From contig JAFZLC010000030.1 in assembly GCA_017551675.1 (NCBI GenBank), forward strand, positions 1 to 64,000: a stretch of DNA of 64,000 bases. The letters run 5' to 3'. The stretch's first letter is position 1. Each line of letters begins with the position of its first letter. The notes below the pieces were generated by a model that ran no database searches, was not told where the DNA came from, and worked only from the letters and a program-made list of their open reading frames with translations. This stretch comes from Paludibacteraceae bacterium (GTDB lineage Bacteria; Bacteroidota; Bacteroidia; Bacteroidales; Paludibacteraceae). Shown here piece after piece: positions 15,449 to 23,468 of this stretch. A program made the translations under genes and the position numbers.

Positions 15449-16408
15449 ATGGACAACAAGGTACGAATAGAAACATACAATCCAAAATACAAGGAGGATT
15501 TTGTGAGGCTCAACAAGCAATGGATCGAGCGTTATTTCAGGGTGGAGAATTCCGACCTGAACACCTTCGAGCACATTGACGACGGCATCATCGGCTGCGG
15601 CGGTCAGATTTTCTTTGCCATTGACGAAAGCGGCTCTGTAATAGGCTGTTGCGCATTGAAACCGCATCCCGAAACCCAAAGTCACGAACTTGCAAAAATG
15701 GCTGTCGCTCCCGAGGCTCAGGGCAAAGGCGTAGGACGGATGTTGGGCGAGGCTCTTATAAAATATGCCGTCAAAAGCGGTGTTAGGAGGATTTTTCTCG
15801 AAGGTAACACCCGTTTGAAGGCTTCAATCGCCCTTTACCGTCGTCTCGGATTCAAGGAAATTCCGCTGAAAGACATCGCTTACGAAAGGTGCGACATTAT
15901 GATGGAACTGACTTTTGCATTTCGTCCGATTGAACCAAAAGACCAAGCCTCGCTCGCAAGGCTAATCCGCTCAGTATTTGAGGAATACGGTGCGCCACTT
16001 GTCAACACCGTTTATGACGACCCACGCACTTGGCATATCTACGACACGCTTCAAGGTGCTAACGCGGCATATTGGGTAGTTGAGGAGAACGGCGAAGTTG
16101 TGGGCGGCTGCGGATTTTTTCCCACCGAAGGACTGCCAGACGGTTATGCCGAATTGATAAAGTTTTATCTGTCAAAGCTATGCCGTGGCAAAGGCTACGG
16201 TTCGCGGCTGTTTTCGTTAACAATCGACGGGGCGTGGAAGGCGGGCTACAACCATTTGTACATTGAATCATTTCCCGAATTTGCCGATGCCGTAACAATG
16301 TACCGCCGCCACGGCTTTGTCCCCCTACCACACCGATTGGGACATTCGGGACATACCGCCACAAGTATTCATTTGGAATTGGAGCGGACAGAAAAAAGTG
16401 AAAATTAG
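15449..16408 (+). CDS. Tandem GNAT acetyltransferase
   Basis: Two N-acetyltransferase domains in one 319-aa chain. The first (about 5-150) has the acetyl-CoA loop APEAQGKGVGRML followed by GNTRLKASIALYRRLGF. The second (about 155-310) has the weaker loop CRGKGYGSRLF and ends with the usual MYRRHGFVPLPH. The two halves differ, so one may bind substrate while the other is catalytic. The acceptor is unknown. It is downstream of the CMD-cupin gene and probably cotranscribed with it. Confidence 0.88.
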   Translation: MDNKVRIETYNPKYKEDFVRLNKQWIERYFRVENSDLNTFEHIDDGIIGCGGQIFFAIDESGSVIGCCALKPHPETQSHELAKMAVAPEAQGKGVGRMLGEALIKYAVKSGVRRIFLEGNTRLKASIALYRRLGFKEIPLKDIAYERCDIMMELTFAFRPIEPKDQASLARLIRSVFEEYGAPLVNTVYDDPRTWHIYDTLQGANAAYWVVEENGEVVGGCGFFPTEGLPDGYAELIKFYLSKLCRGKGYGSRLFSLTIDGAWKAGYNHLYIESFPEFADAVTMYRRHGFVPLPHRLGHSGHTATSIHLELERTEKSEN

Positions 16409-16423
16409 TAGATAATCATTTTG

Positions 16424-16431
16424 TATATTTG
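16424..16431 (+). promoter_or_regulatory. -7 promoter element of the AraC gene
   Basis: TATATTTG fits TAnnTTTG and lies 14 bp before the ATG at 16446. No CCGAAAT box precedes it, so the regulator does not appear to use the same operator. Confidence 0.6.
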
Positions 16432-16445
16432 CAAAAAGAAAAAAA

Positions 16446-17333
16446 ATGAAAGAGATACATTTCGATACTGTTCAGCAGTTCAATGATTTCTACGGTTTTG
16501 AGACGCTTCATCCGTTAGTGAGTGTGGTGCGTTTCGACAAAGAACACACGCTCGAAGAGTGTATGGTGCATTATGGCGTGTATGCTCTGTTTTTGAAAGA
16601 GAACAAGGGTTGCAAACTATCGTATGGACGTACCCAATACGACTTCGACGAGATGACCGTGACCTCTTTCGCTCCAGGACAGACTATTCACGTTGAGCCT
16701 AATCCAGACGTGGTGTTTCCTAAGTGGACGGCACTGGTATTTCACCCTGACTTCCTCGCTCGCACACAGTTAGGACGACAGATGTCGAGATACGAATTTT
16801 TCTCGTACAGCAGCAACGAGGCACTGCACCTTTCCGCAGGCGAAATAGAGATTTTCCGTAGCGTGTTGGCCATGATTCAGCAAGAACTGCAACACGCCAT
16901 CGACAAACACAGCCGTGAATTGATTGTGTCGAACATCGAATTGTTATTGAATTATTGCTTACGGTTTTACGACCGACAGTTTATCACCCGTGAGGAGATA
17001 AACCATGTGACGGTACAACGGTTTGAGTCGCTTTTAGACGATTATCTGACAGAGAAGGCTGCAATCAATGGCATTCCGACAGTGGCTTATTTTGCCGAGC
17101 AATGCAACCTTTCTGCTGGTTACTTTGGTGAGCTAGTGAAGGTGGAAACAGGTCGCACGGCGCAGGATTTCATTGCCGACCGAATTGTTCGTCGCGCCAA
17201 GGAACTGCTTAACAGTCAGACCTTAAGCATCGCTCAAGTGGCCGACCGTCTAGGCTTCGGTTATCCGCAACATTTTGTTCGTTTCTTCAAACGAAAGACG
17301 GGCAAGACACCAACAGAATATAGGGCGGCGTAG
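16446..17333 (+). CDS. AraC-family transcriptional regulator of the island
   Basis: Full-length, 295 aa: an N-terminal cupin-like effector domain (about 20-170) and a C-terminal AraC double helix-turn-helix (about 195-295, with PTVAYFAEQCNLSAGYFGEL and IAQVADRLGFGYPQHFVRFF, ending TPTEYRAA). It is the only complete regulator in the island and sits at its end. Four island promoters share paired boxes with 21-bp spacing, which is the usual spacing of AraC half-sites, so it is the natural candidate to bind them. The neighbours match targets of E. coli YqhC, which responds to reactive aldehydes. The effector is not shown by sequence. Confidence 0.9.
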   Translation: MKEIHFDTVQQFNDFYGFETLHPLVSVVRFDKEHTLEECMVHYGVYALFLKENKGCKLSYGRTQYDFDEMTVTSFAPGQTIHVEPNPDVVFPKWTALVFHPDFLARTQLGRQMSRYEFFSYSSNEALHLSAGEIEIFRSVLAMIQQELQHAIDKHSRELIVSNIELLLNYCLRFYDRQFITREEINHVTVQRFESLLDDYLTEKAAINGIPTVAYFAEQCNLSAGYFGELVKVETGRTAQDFIADRIVRRAKELLNSQTLSIAQVADRLGFGYPQHFVRFFKRKTGKTPTEYRAA

Positions 17334-17340
17334 ATACTTT

Positions 17341-17354
17341 CCGAAATCTGTTTA
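17341..17354 (+). promoter_or_regulatory. Single operator-like box after the AraC gene
   Basis: CCGAAATCTGTTTA, identical over 14 bases to box 2 at 7202, begins 7 bases after the AraC stop codon. No partner lies 21 bp away and no matching -7 element follows, so it is probably the remains of a further regulated promoter that marks the island edge. Confidence 0.4.
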
Positions 17355-17361
17355 TCTAAAT

Positions 17362-18123
17362 CTACCCTCTTCGCACCATATCCTTCAAATTGACATTAGG
17401 ATGGTGATATTGACGTTCGGGTATTGTTGTTTTTCCGCCTACTTCCACGGCTTGCTGGGCGCAGAAATGCACGCAGGCAAGACAGAGTGTACAACGGTTG
17501 TCCATAACAGCTTTATTGTCAATAAGACTAATGTTTGCTTGCGGACAAACTTTTGTACAAACGCCACAACCAATACATTTGTCGGAATTTATAGCAGGCA
17601 GAGTGAGCCGATATACTTTTTGCGAAACCTTTTTAGTATTCAATATCCATCCAAAAGGATCAAACCAACTAAAATGCAAGCGATGACGTTTGTCGAGCAA
17701 CTCTTTCGCAATCAAATCGACACGTGATGCAAACTTATCAAACTTCCATGCTTGATTGTTGGGATTCCGTCCAAATGCAATGGCACTGCTGTCGGGCATA
17801 CGGATTTTGTGGCAATAGTCTAACTGTATATCTTTCTGTTTTAGGATCTTACGAATCGACCAAATGGCATTGTTAGTTTGTGCGCCACAGGTAATCACAA
17901 TGAACGTGTACGCATTTTTCGGTAAAACCAACTGAGCCACAAGCTGTTTCACAGCCACGGGTGCGTCGAGCCAATAGGTTGGATAGACCAAACCAATGCA
18001 TGTTTCACCCTGTAAATCAGCATTTACCGCATCATAAAGCGACAGTACACGTTCGCCTAACTTCTCTGCCAATTGTCGTGCAATTGCCAAACTGTTTCCC
18101 GAACCAGAAAAATATAGTATCAT
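17362..18123 (-). CDS. EFR1-type flavodoxin-ferredoxin fusion
   Basis: A 253-aa protein. Residues 1-150 form a flavodoxin-like domain starting MILYFSGSGNSLAIARQLAE. The C-terminal part holds two [4Fe-4S] ferredoxin motifs, CIGCGVCTKVCP and CTLCLACVHFCA. The family is annotated as EFR1 ferredoxin; it should pass electrons between an iron-sulfur donor and flavin. No signal peptide, so cytoplasmic. Its own promoter is on the minus strand (TATATTTG read on that strand, 18144-18151). It converges with the AraC gene and lies at the island border; its codons are less G/C-rich than the island core. Confidence 0.9.
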   Translation of the reverse strand: MILYFSGSGNSLAIARQLAEKLGERVLSLYDAVNADLQGETCIGLVYPTYWLDAPVAVKQLVAQLVLPKNAYTFIVITCGAQTNNAIWSIRKILKQKDIQLDYCHKIRMPDSSAIAFGRNPNNQAWKFDKFASRVDLIAKELLDKRHRLHFSWFDPFGWILNTKKVSQKVYRLTLPAINSDKCIGCGVCTKVCPQANISLIDNKAVMDNRCTLCLACVHFCAQQAVEVGGKTTIPERQYHHPNVNLKDMVRRG

Positions 18124-18143
18124 AAATTATTGTTTTTCACCAA

Positions 18144-18151
18144 CAAATATA
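18144..18151 (-). promoter_or_regulatory. -7 element of the EFR1 gene
   Basis: CAAATATA on the plus strand reads TATATTTG on the minus strand, 20 bp upstream of the start codon at 18123. Confidence 0.6.
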
Positions 18152-18445
18152 ATATTATTCTTAATTTTATCCTATTTTTAGAAATTTTCGATATTCAGAT
18201 ACCTTCTACATCTCAAATGTGTCATATCTTTGTATTCGAAAATGTTCCTTAGTGGTACGATAGCCGACTGTGACTACATCCACACCAAGACTGTCAATCC
18301 ACGTTGCAGGGATGAATATTTAACCCATATTAGCATTAAAAGTAACATTTTATACAATTTTTTGCAATTTGAGTAGTTATTAGGATGTAACCAACATGAA
18401 TTATTAACATCGATAATTGAAAAATTATCATAAATTTTGCTGATC
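18152..18445 (+). other. Intergenic stretch with a promoter and a 44-codon ORF
   Basis: TATCTTTG at 18225-18232 fits the -7 consensus on the plus strand. An ORF of 44 codons (18242-18376) starts 9 bases later and includes TIADCDYIHTKTVNPRC; it might be a gene start left by a deletion, or chance. The rest is AT-rich and I see no further structure. The barrel gene follows at 18446. Confidence 0.35.
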
Positions 18446-19162
18446 ATGAAAAAAATAGCTTTTAGTTTAATTATTTGCTTTACTGCAATAATTTCTAGTT
18501 TTGCTCAAACTGATCATCGTTTCTCTTTAGGATTAGGACAATTCAGTCATGCATATGTGGATGAAATGACGAATGAACTCTTTACTGATGTGGATTATTA
18601 CTATCCCGGACCAGATGATCATGGTACATACGAGTATACGAATGAATCCTTGCGTTCATTCCCTTTAACTCTTAATTTTCATTATGAAGCCACATTAGGT
18701 AAACATTTTGGTATTGGTGTCTGCTTCGGTTATGATTACTTAAGAATGCATCAGGAGACAGAGACCATCTTCTCCACTGGTGAGGCACAAAGACCAAATG
18801 GTGACACCTACACTACATGGGATCGTTCATACGATTTCGGAACACTTCGCAGACATATATTCTTTGTTATGCCTGAGGCAAGCGTCTATTGGTTTAAAAG
18901 AAATCATGTCGCCATGTATAGTAAATTAGGTCTTGGTATGAAATTTGTTGCTGAATCAAGAGATTTCGATTCTGACCGCCGTGATATCATGGAATTCAAG
19001 AACAAGGGATTCTATTGTCAGGTGTCCCCTGTTTGTGTGGAGTTCGGCGGACAAAAATGGCGTGGATTTGTAGAGTTGGGTTATGGTGCACAAGGTATCG
19101 CTCAATATGGTGTGAAATATACCATCAAAGGAAAAGAAAAGAGTACAGCAGAAGAAGAGTAA
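18446..19162 (+). CDS. Outer-membrane beta-barrel protein
   Basis: A signal peptide (FTAIISSFAQ) is followed by about 215 residues of alternating, aromatic-rich strands (FSLGLGQFSHAY, LTLNFHYEATLGKHFGIGVCFGYDYL, AMYSKLGLGMKFV, GFVELGYGAQGIAQYGVKYTI) typical of small 8-stranded OmpA/OmpX-like barrels. Function unknown. The ATG at 18446 is chosen over an upstream TTG because it begins a normal leader (MKKIAFSLI). A charged tail (KGKEKSTAEEE) ends the protein. The next gene encodes a lipoprotein and may be expressed with it, with an inverted repeat between them. Confidence 0.75.
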   Translation: MKKIAFSLIICFTAIISSFAQTDHRFSLGLGQFSHAYVDEMTNELFTDVDYYYPGPDDHGTYEYTNESLRSFPLTLNFHYEATLGKHFGIGVCFGYDYLRMHQETETIFSTGEAQRPNGDTYTTWDRSYDFGTLRRHIFFVMPEASVYWFKRNHVAMYSKLGLGMKFVAESRDFDSDRRDIMEFKNKGFYCQVSPVCVEFGGQKWRGFVELGYGAQGIAQYGVKYTIKGKEKSTAEEE

Positions 19163-19169
19163 TTAATAA

Positions 19170-19235
19170 GGTGAATTCTATAAATCTGTCGTTCTAAAAA
19201 AAGAATGGAGGAATGATGAATTTATAGAACTCACC
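19170..19235. repeat. Dispersed palindromic element, copy D (two inverted arms)
   Basis: Arm 19170-19185 (GGTGAATTCTATAAAT) and arm 19220-19235 (ATTTATAGAACTCACC) are complementary with one mismatch. Either arm is a copy of the element found at 21342, 22713, 42231, 43912, 51995 and 57790. Confidence 0.7.
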
Positions 19236-19257
19236 ATAATTGTAAATAGTAAAAATT

Positions 19258-19719
19258 ATGGCAAACATGAAGAAAATTCTTGGTAGCATTACAGTTGCAG
19301 TTGTCGCTCTCTATGCATTAGTTAGCTGCGACCCATGGTACAATGTTGATGTTTATGTCAAAAACTCAACCTCTCAAACGATTGTATTTCAATCAATAAG
19401 CAAAGGAACAAAGAATTCTCCACGAGACTATTCGATATACGATCGAAAAGATTCAATCGTCATCAAAAGTGGAGAAAGAGTCTTATTGTTTCACGATAGT
19501 GATATAGGTACCTTCGGCAAAGATGATAAATATATCATTTCTGGAATCATGGAGAACCGTTATCCTAATGGCATAATGATTACATATGCAGATGGGGATA
19601 CAATCACTCACCTTCCTGATTCTGTATCTACTGATTTTAATTCACCTTATGATCACACATCCTATTCTTTCCGTTTCTGGAGGGATGAAAATGAAGCTAC
19701 CTACGTGATCATGAAATAA
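19258..19719 (+). CDS. Lipoprotein of unknown function
   Basis: A lipoprotein signal (ALYALVSC) and about 125 residues of predicted beta-rich domain with many Tyr, Asp and Ser (VDVYVKNSTSQTIVFQSIS, HDSDIGTFGKDD). No family recognised. Translation could start at 19258 or at the ATG at 19267 (MKKILGSI), the latter giving a more usual leader. It converges with the racemase gene 10 bp away. Codon use is that of the host chromosome. Confidence 0.65.
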   Translation: MANMKKILGSITVAVVALYALVSCDPWYNVDVYVKNSTSQTIVFQSISKGTKNSPRDYSIYDRKDSIVIKSGERVLLFHDSDIGTFGKDDKYIISGIMENRYPNGIMITYADGDTITHLPDSVSTDFNSPYDHTSYSFRFWRDENEATYVIMK

Positions 19720-19729
19720 GGTTGGAGGG

Positions 19730-20425
19730 TCACTCCTCCATTGCCAAATTAATTAGTCTTTTAATGTGAATCTGCACACTGTCCAGACATGGCAGTGTGC
19801 AGTTGTTATTATTGAGTATCAACGGTAGTTCAGTACATCCGAGTATGATAGCCTCAATGGCATGATCTTGTTTCATTTTATTGATAATCTCAACAAACTC
19901 TCGCAAGGTGGATTCTTTAACCACACCCACTTCCAATTCTTCGTATATTCTTTTAGCTATCAGTTCTCTATCCTCTTTTTCTGGTACAAACACTTCAATG
20001 CCAGCCTGAACCAGATCCTTCTTCATGAAATCTTGTTCCATTGTGAAGATGGTACCTAAGAGGCCCACCCTCTTGTAGCCCTTTGCAAGGATCTCATCAC
20101 GTACCGCTTTCGGAATGCTCACCAATGATACACCCGTACGGTTTACCACCTCCTCATATACAATATGCGTGGTACATGCAGTTAATGAGATGATTTGTGC
20201 CCCACAATCAACTAAATGATGGATTTTCTCAGTGAGGTAATCACAGAGTGATTCTTTCTCCCCCGCTTCGATTAATCGCCAAATCTTACGAAAATTGACA
20301 CTCTCTATGGATAATTCCGGCATCTCTTTCCCATGAGAGAGTTGATCGATTGCCGCATTTAACTCCTTATAATACATGATGGTAGATTCAGGACCCGTTC
20401 CACCAACTAAACCAATCTTTTTCAT
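19730..20425 (-). CDS. Aspartate/glutamate racemase family protein
   Basis: PLP-independent amino-acid racemase using two cysteines; aspartate racemase or a broad-specificity relative. In 231 aa the family signatures are present: GLVGGTGPESTIMYYKELN at the start, the first Cys in SLTACTTHIVYEEV and the second in IILGCTELPLIL. No signal peptide. D-amino acids feed cell-wall synthesis or signalling. The substrate cannot be set from sequence alone. It lies 62 bp downstream of the SUMF1-type lipoprotein on the same strand, so a shared transcript would run racemase last only if the arrangement is reversed; here the racemase is upstream of nothing else. Confidence 0.85.
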   Translation of the reverse strand: MKKIGLVGGTGPESTIMYYKELNAAIDQLSHGKEMPELSIESVNFRKIWRLIEAGEKESLCDYLTEKIHHLVDCGAQIISLTACTTHIVYEEVVNRTGVSLVSIPKAVRDEILAKGYKRVGLLGTIFTMEQDFMKKDLVQAGIEVFVPEKEDRELIAKRIYEELEVGVVKESTLREFVEIINKMKQDHAIEAIILGCTELPLILNNNNCTLPCLDSVQIHIKRLINLAMEE

Positions 20426-20486
20426 CTTTCTACTTTTTGAAAGGTCGTCATTTATTTCAATTCTCAGATAGAAGAGGATGTATCCA

Positions 20487-21302
20487 CTATCGAGCTAAAC
20501 GGAATCCGCAGTCGATATCACTGAAATCAGGTTGATATCCTGCACGACAGGAGCAACGACAATATTCTGCTCCACCACCCCAGCTACCACCACGTAATAC
20601 GCAGTAAGTACCAGATTCTGGTCCTTGTGGATTGATGTTGGTCTCTTTATAGTAATCTTCATTATACCAATCGAGACACCATTCCCACACATTTCCGCTC
20701 ATATCATATATACCCAGTTCATTAGGTTGTTTTGACGAAACAGGATTGGCTTTACCACAATCAAACCAAGCTACATCCGTAGCATTGTTACTTCCTGAAT
20801 ATTGATAATGTTTACTCATCTTTCCACCTCTGGCAGCAAACTCCCACTCAGCCTCGGTTGGCAATCGGAATTTCATGCCCGTGAGGGAGTTCAACTTAGA
20901 AACGAATTGTTGAATCTCATCCCAAGATACCTTATCGACAGGCAATGTTTTGCCTTGTGTCTTGGAAGGATTTTCTTCCATCACGGCTTGCCATAGGGCT
21001 TGAGTCACCTCTGTTCGAGCCATCCAATAGTCGCCCAATGTAACTAAGTGCGCAGGCTTCTCATTCTCGAAAGGATTCTGCATCTCAGGTGTAGCACCCA
21101 TTGTAAAAGTGTCACCCTCCACAAAAACCATGGTGAATGATACACCATTCACAGTGATGGTATCGATATTTAATGCTGACGTTGTTTCAGGTTGAATCTG
21201 TTCTGGCATGGACAACTGAGTTGCAGGTGTTGATTCATTCATATTATTACACGAAACGAATCCAATCAATAGTAGTCCGATTATCCATTTGTTTATCTTC
21301 AT
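20487..21302 (-). CDS. SUMF1/FGE-domain lipoprotein
   Basis: A lipoprotein signal (LLIGFVSC) and a formylglycine-generating-enzyme-type domain (about 45-270). Signatures: FVEGDTFTMGAT, ARTEVTQALW, FRLPTEAEWEFAARGG, NVWEWCLDWY and RGGSWGGGAEYCRCSC ending DCGFRLAR. Members are oxygenase-like modifying enzymes or structural parts (for example GldK/PorK of T9SS), but this one is shorter and has no T9SS genes beside it. The ATG at 21302 is preferred over the TTG at 21311. Its leader carries a dispersed palindromic element directly after the -7 element (TATATTTG, minus strand 21382-21389). Confidence 0.87.
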   Translation of the reverse strand: MKINKWIIGLLLIGFVSCNNMNESTPATQLSMPEQIQPETTSALNIDTITVNGVSFTMVFVEGDTFTMGATPEMQNPFENEKPAHLVTLGDYWMARTEVTQALWQAVMEENPSKTQGKTLPVDKVSWDEIQQFVSKLNSLTGMKFRLPTEAEWEFAARGGKMSKHYQYSGSNNATDVAWFDCGKANPVSSKQPNELGIYDMSGNVWEWCLDWYNEDYYKETNINPQGPESGTYCVLRGGSWGGGAEYCRCSCRAGYQPDFSDIDCGFRLAR

Positions 21303-21341
21303 ATTCCTCAATTTTTACATTTCTTACAATTTATTATAACG

Positions 21342-21389
21342 ATGAATTTATAGAAACGCTCACCTCATAATAATTCAACAACAAATATA
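21342..21389 (-). promoter_or_regulatory. Promoter and 5'-leader element of the SUMF1 gene (copy E)
   Basis: The -7 element (CAAATATA on plus, 21382-21389) is followed, in the direction of transcription, by a copy of the dispersed element at 21342-21364, so the element lies at the very start of the transcript, 40 bases before the ATG. Confidence 0.6.
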
Positions 21390-21501
21390 TCAATTTTATT
21401 AGCTCTTACATAGCAAATCAAGAATTTTCATGAGATGAATTGAAAGAACTTGCTTCTAACTGATAAAATAAGCCTTTTGTTGAAGAGTAAATAGATTTTT
21501 T

Positions 21502-21533
21502 TTTGGTAAAAAGAGATTGAAAGGGTATCTTTG
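21502..21533 (+). promoter_or_regulatory. Complete Bacteroidetes promoter
   Basis: TTTG at 21502-21505 and TATCTTTG at 21526-21533 with a 20-bp gap match the TTTG-N19-21-TAnnTTTG consensus. It overlaps the upstream TTG of the frame and so fixes the next gene's start at 21555. Confidence 0.75.
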
Positions 21534-21554
21534 CCTAAATTTAATAAAATTGAG

Positions 21555-22700
21555 ATGACGAATAATATGCTACACATAGTTGCGGATGAAACGATATGGA
21601 ACATAATGCTTGTATGTGGGATGGCATTGTCATTGGTATTTACGGGAATTCTCATTCCCCAGATTTTATTAATTGCTTTCCGTAAGAAATTATTTGACGA
21701 ACCTGATGGAAGAAAAATTCATCACAGTACCGTTCCTCGTTTGGGTGGTATCGCTTTCGAACATGTGATTCTTTTTTCATTCTTCATTCTTTTGGTACTG
21801 GATATCAATTCAGGTCGATATCTGTTATCCAACGAGTTGCAGTCTCACACATTAGAGCTTTCCGTTTCGGTATGCTCGCTTATTCTACTCTACCTTGTGG
21901 GTATTGCGGATGATCTTGTGGGAGTGAAATATCGTGCTAAGTTTGTGGTTCAAATCACTTGTGGTATTCTCTTTCTTGTAGGAGGATTGTCCATCTCCGA
22001 TTGTCATGGCATATTTGGAATTCATCAGTTACCTTCCTTCCTATCCATTCCTTTCTCCATCGTCATGGTGGTCTTTATCATCAATGCAATTAACTTGATT
22101 GATGGTATCGATGGATTGGCATCCGGGCTGAGTGGGGTAGCTCTTTTATTCTACACGTATATCTTTTATCAACTTGGTGAATATCTATATGCGCTGATAT
22201 CCATCACGACATTGGGTACTATTATTCCGTTCTTTTACTACAACGTATTCGGTAATCCGGAGAAACATCGTAAGATATTCATGGGAGATTCAGGTTCACT
22301 CACCATTGGGTTGATACTCTGTCTACTCAGTTTTAAAATTGCCAATTTGGATATGAGTCTTCATCCAGAGACTTCGGTTTATAATCCGTTGGTACTTGCC
22401 TTTATACCACTTATGATTCCTTGTATGGATGTAGTACACGTCTTTATCCATCGTGTACGTCATCATAAAAATCCATTCTTGCCAGATAAGAACCATATCC
22501 ATCACAAGTTGTTGCGAATGGGAATGAGTCAACGCAGTTCTCTCCTTCTCATATTGGTATTATCAGCCCTTTTCATGGTTGGATTTATTCTCCTTTCACA
22601 ATATGTGAACATTAACATTGTCTTTATCGTCTATATCATTATCTACACAGGACTCAATTGCTGGATGTCGCACAAGATAAAAGGCATCGAGGGGAAATAA
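21555..22700 (+). CDS. Undecaprenyl-phosphate N-acetylhexosamine-1-phosphate transferase (WecA-like)
   Basis: A polytopic membrane enzyme of the MraY/WecA/TagO family that moves a sugar-1-phosphate from a UDP-sugar to undecaprenyl phosphate, starting O-antigen, enterobacterial-type or capsule glycans. The 381 aa show about 10 membrane segments and the family motifs: DEPDGRKIHHSTVPRLGG, GIADDLVGVKYRAKF, NLIDGIDGLASGLSG, FMGDSGSLTIG and HHKNPFLPDKNHIHH. The last is the His-rich WecA-type loop rather than MraY's. The start at 21555 is dictated by the promoter position. Another initiating sugar transferase is at 42441. Confidence 0.93.
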   Translation: MTNNMLHIVADETIWNIMLVCGMALSLVFTGILIPQILLIAFRKKLFDEPDGRKIHHSTVPRLGGIAFEHVILFSFFILLVLDINSGRYLLSNELQSHTLELSVSVCSLILLYLVGIADDLVGVKYRAKFVVQITCGILFLVGGLSISDCHGIFGIHQLPSFLSIPFSIVMVVFIINAINLIDGIDGLASGLSGVALLFYTYIFYQLGEYLYALISITTLGTIIPFFYYNVFGNPEKHRKIFMGDSGSLTIGLILCLLSFKIANLDMSLHPETSVYNPLVLAFIPLMIPCMDVVHVFIHRVRHHKNPFLPDKNHIHHKLLRMGMSQRSSLLLILVLSALFMVGFILLSQYVNINIVFIVYIIIYTGLNCWMSHKIKGIEGK

Positions 22701-22712
22701 TATCCCACAAAA

Positions 22713-22731
22713 TGAATTTATAGAACTACCT
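22713..22731. repeat. Dispersed palindromic element, copy F
   Basis: ATGAATTTATAGAACTACC, 19 of 20 consensus bases, lies in the convergent gap after the WecA-like gene, so here it is in a 3' region. Confidence 0.55.
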
Positions 22732-22825
22732 ACAAGCCTACATCATCAATGACAAGGCTGTCGATGACCTCCCCTATTTAATATCTTATTAGCATGGATT
22801 ACTTCCCTATCCTTCCATCATAAAT

Positions 22826-23413
22826 TCAAAACGAAACGACATGTGTGCCCCTATACTTCGTTCGTAGTTCCTCAAACCCTTTCTTGGCGGCTTCTAAATC
22901 CGTTGTACACATAGCATAAACATAATATTTCCCTCCCTCTTCATAATAGCCTGCAGAGCTATATCCTTCCATCTCTAAAACCAGAATGAAATGATTCGCC
23001 CTTGATAGTGTAGGAAACTCACCACATACAAGATAGTGCTCAATCTGACGGTCATCCTGTGCAAGGGTGTGTTGTCGTTCGGCTTGAACAAGATACTCCA
23101 ATGCATCATCAATATTTATAGATGCATAACCCGTATCTGATTGTAGGAATGGATGTACAAGCAGATTGTTATAAAAAATGACAGGCATGATTATCGAACT
23201 CTCCTCCCCTTTCTCACGAAGACGTCTCAACATATCCTCTTCATTCTGTTTCTCGGAAACGGAATGTTCTATGAAGGGAATCTTCTCCCCATTTAAGGTC
23301 TTCTTTGCATAGGCACAATTACCGCAACCTTCCATTGTGTACATCTCCAGGTTCTGTGCAAATGAACCAGAGAGTGGCAGAATACTCGCAAATAATATGA
23401 TCAACCTTTGCAT
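22826..23413 (-). CDS. Secreted glutaredoxin-like protein with C-terminal SPOR-like half
   Basis: A signal peptide (ILPLSGSFAQ) is followed by a thioredoxin/glutaredoxin domain with a CGNC active site (TMEGCGNCAYAKKTL) and the cis-Pro context SIIMPVIF. The second half (about 120-195: HYLVCGEFPTLSRANHFILVL, YVYAMCTTDLEAAKKGFEEL) resembles SPOR-type repeats that bind peptidoglycan. It probably reduces or forms disulfides in the periplasm. The ATG at 23413 is chosen over the upstream TTG. It begins 8 bases after a strong intrinsic terminator that ends the 1674-aa gene, so its expression may depend on readthrough. Confidence 0.75.
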   Translation of the reverse strand: MQRLIILFASILPLSGSFAQNLEMYTMEGCGNCAYAKKTLNGEKIPFIEHSVSEKQNEEDMLRRLREKGEESSIIMPVIFYNNLLVHPFLQSDTGYASINIDDALEYLVQAERQHTLAQDDRQIEHYLVCGEFPTLSRANHFILVLEMEGYSSAGYYEEGGKYYVYAMCTTDLEAAKKGFEELRTKYRGTHVVSF

Positions 23414-23420
23414 AAGAGAC

Positions 23421-23458
23421 AAAAAAAGTGGACTGGATGAATAATCATCCAGTCCACT
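23421..23458 (-). terminator. Perfect-stem terminator between the 1674-aa gene and the glutaredoxin-like gene
   Basis: On the minus strand, a 14-bp perfect stem (AGTGGACTGGATGA / TCATCCAGTCCACT, 4-base loop) is followed by seven T. The stop of the giant gene is 10 bases upstream and the next ATG is 8 bases downstream. Confidence 0.9.
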
Positions 23459-23468
23459 GATAAACTAA

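Noticed and set aside
20487..21302. GldK/PorK component of T9SS
   Set aside because: Shares the SUMF1 fold and lipoprotein signal but is shorter, and gldL, gldM and gldN are not adjacent.
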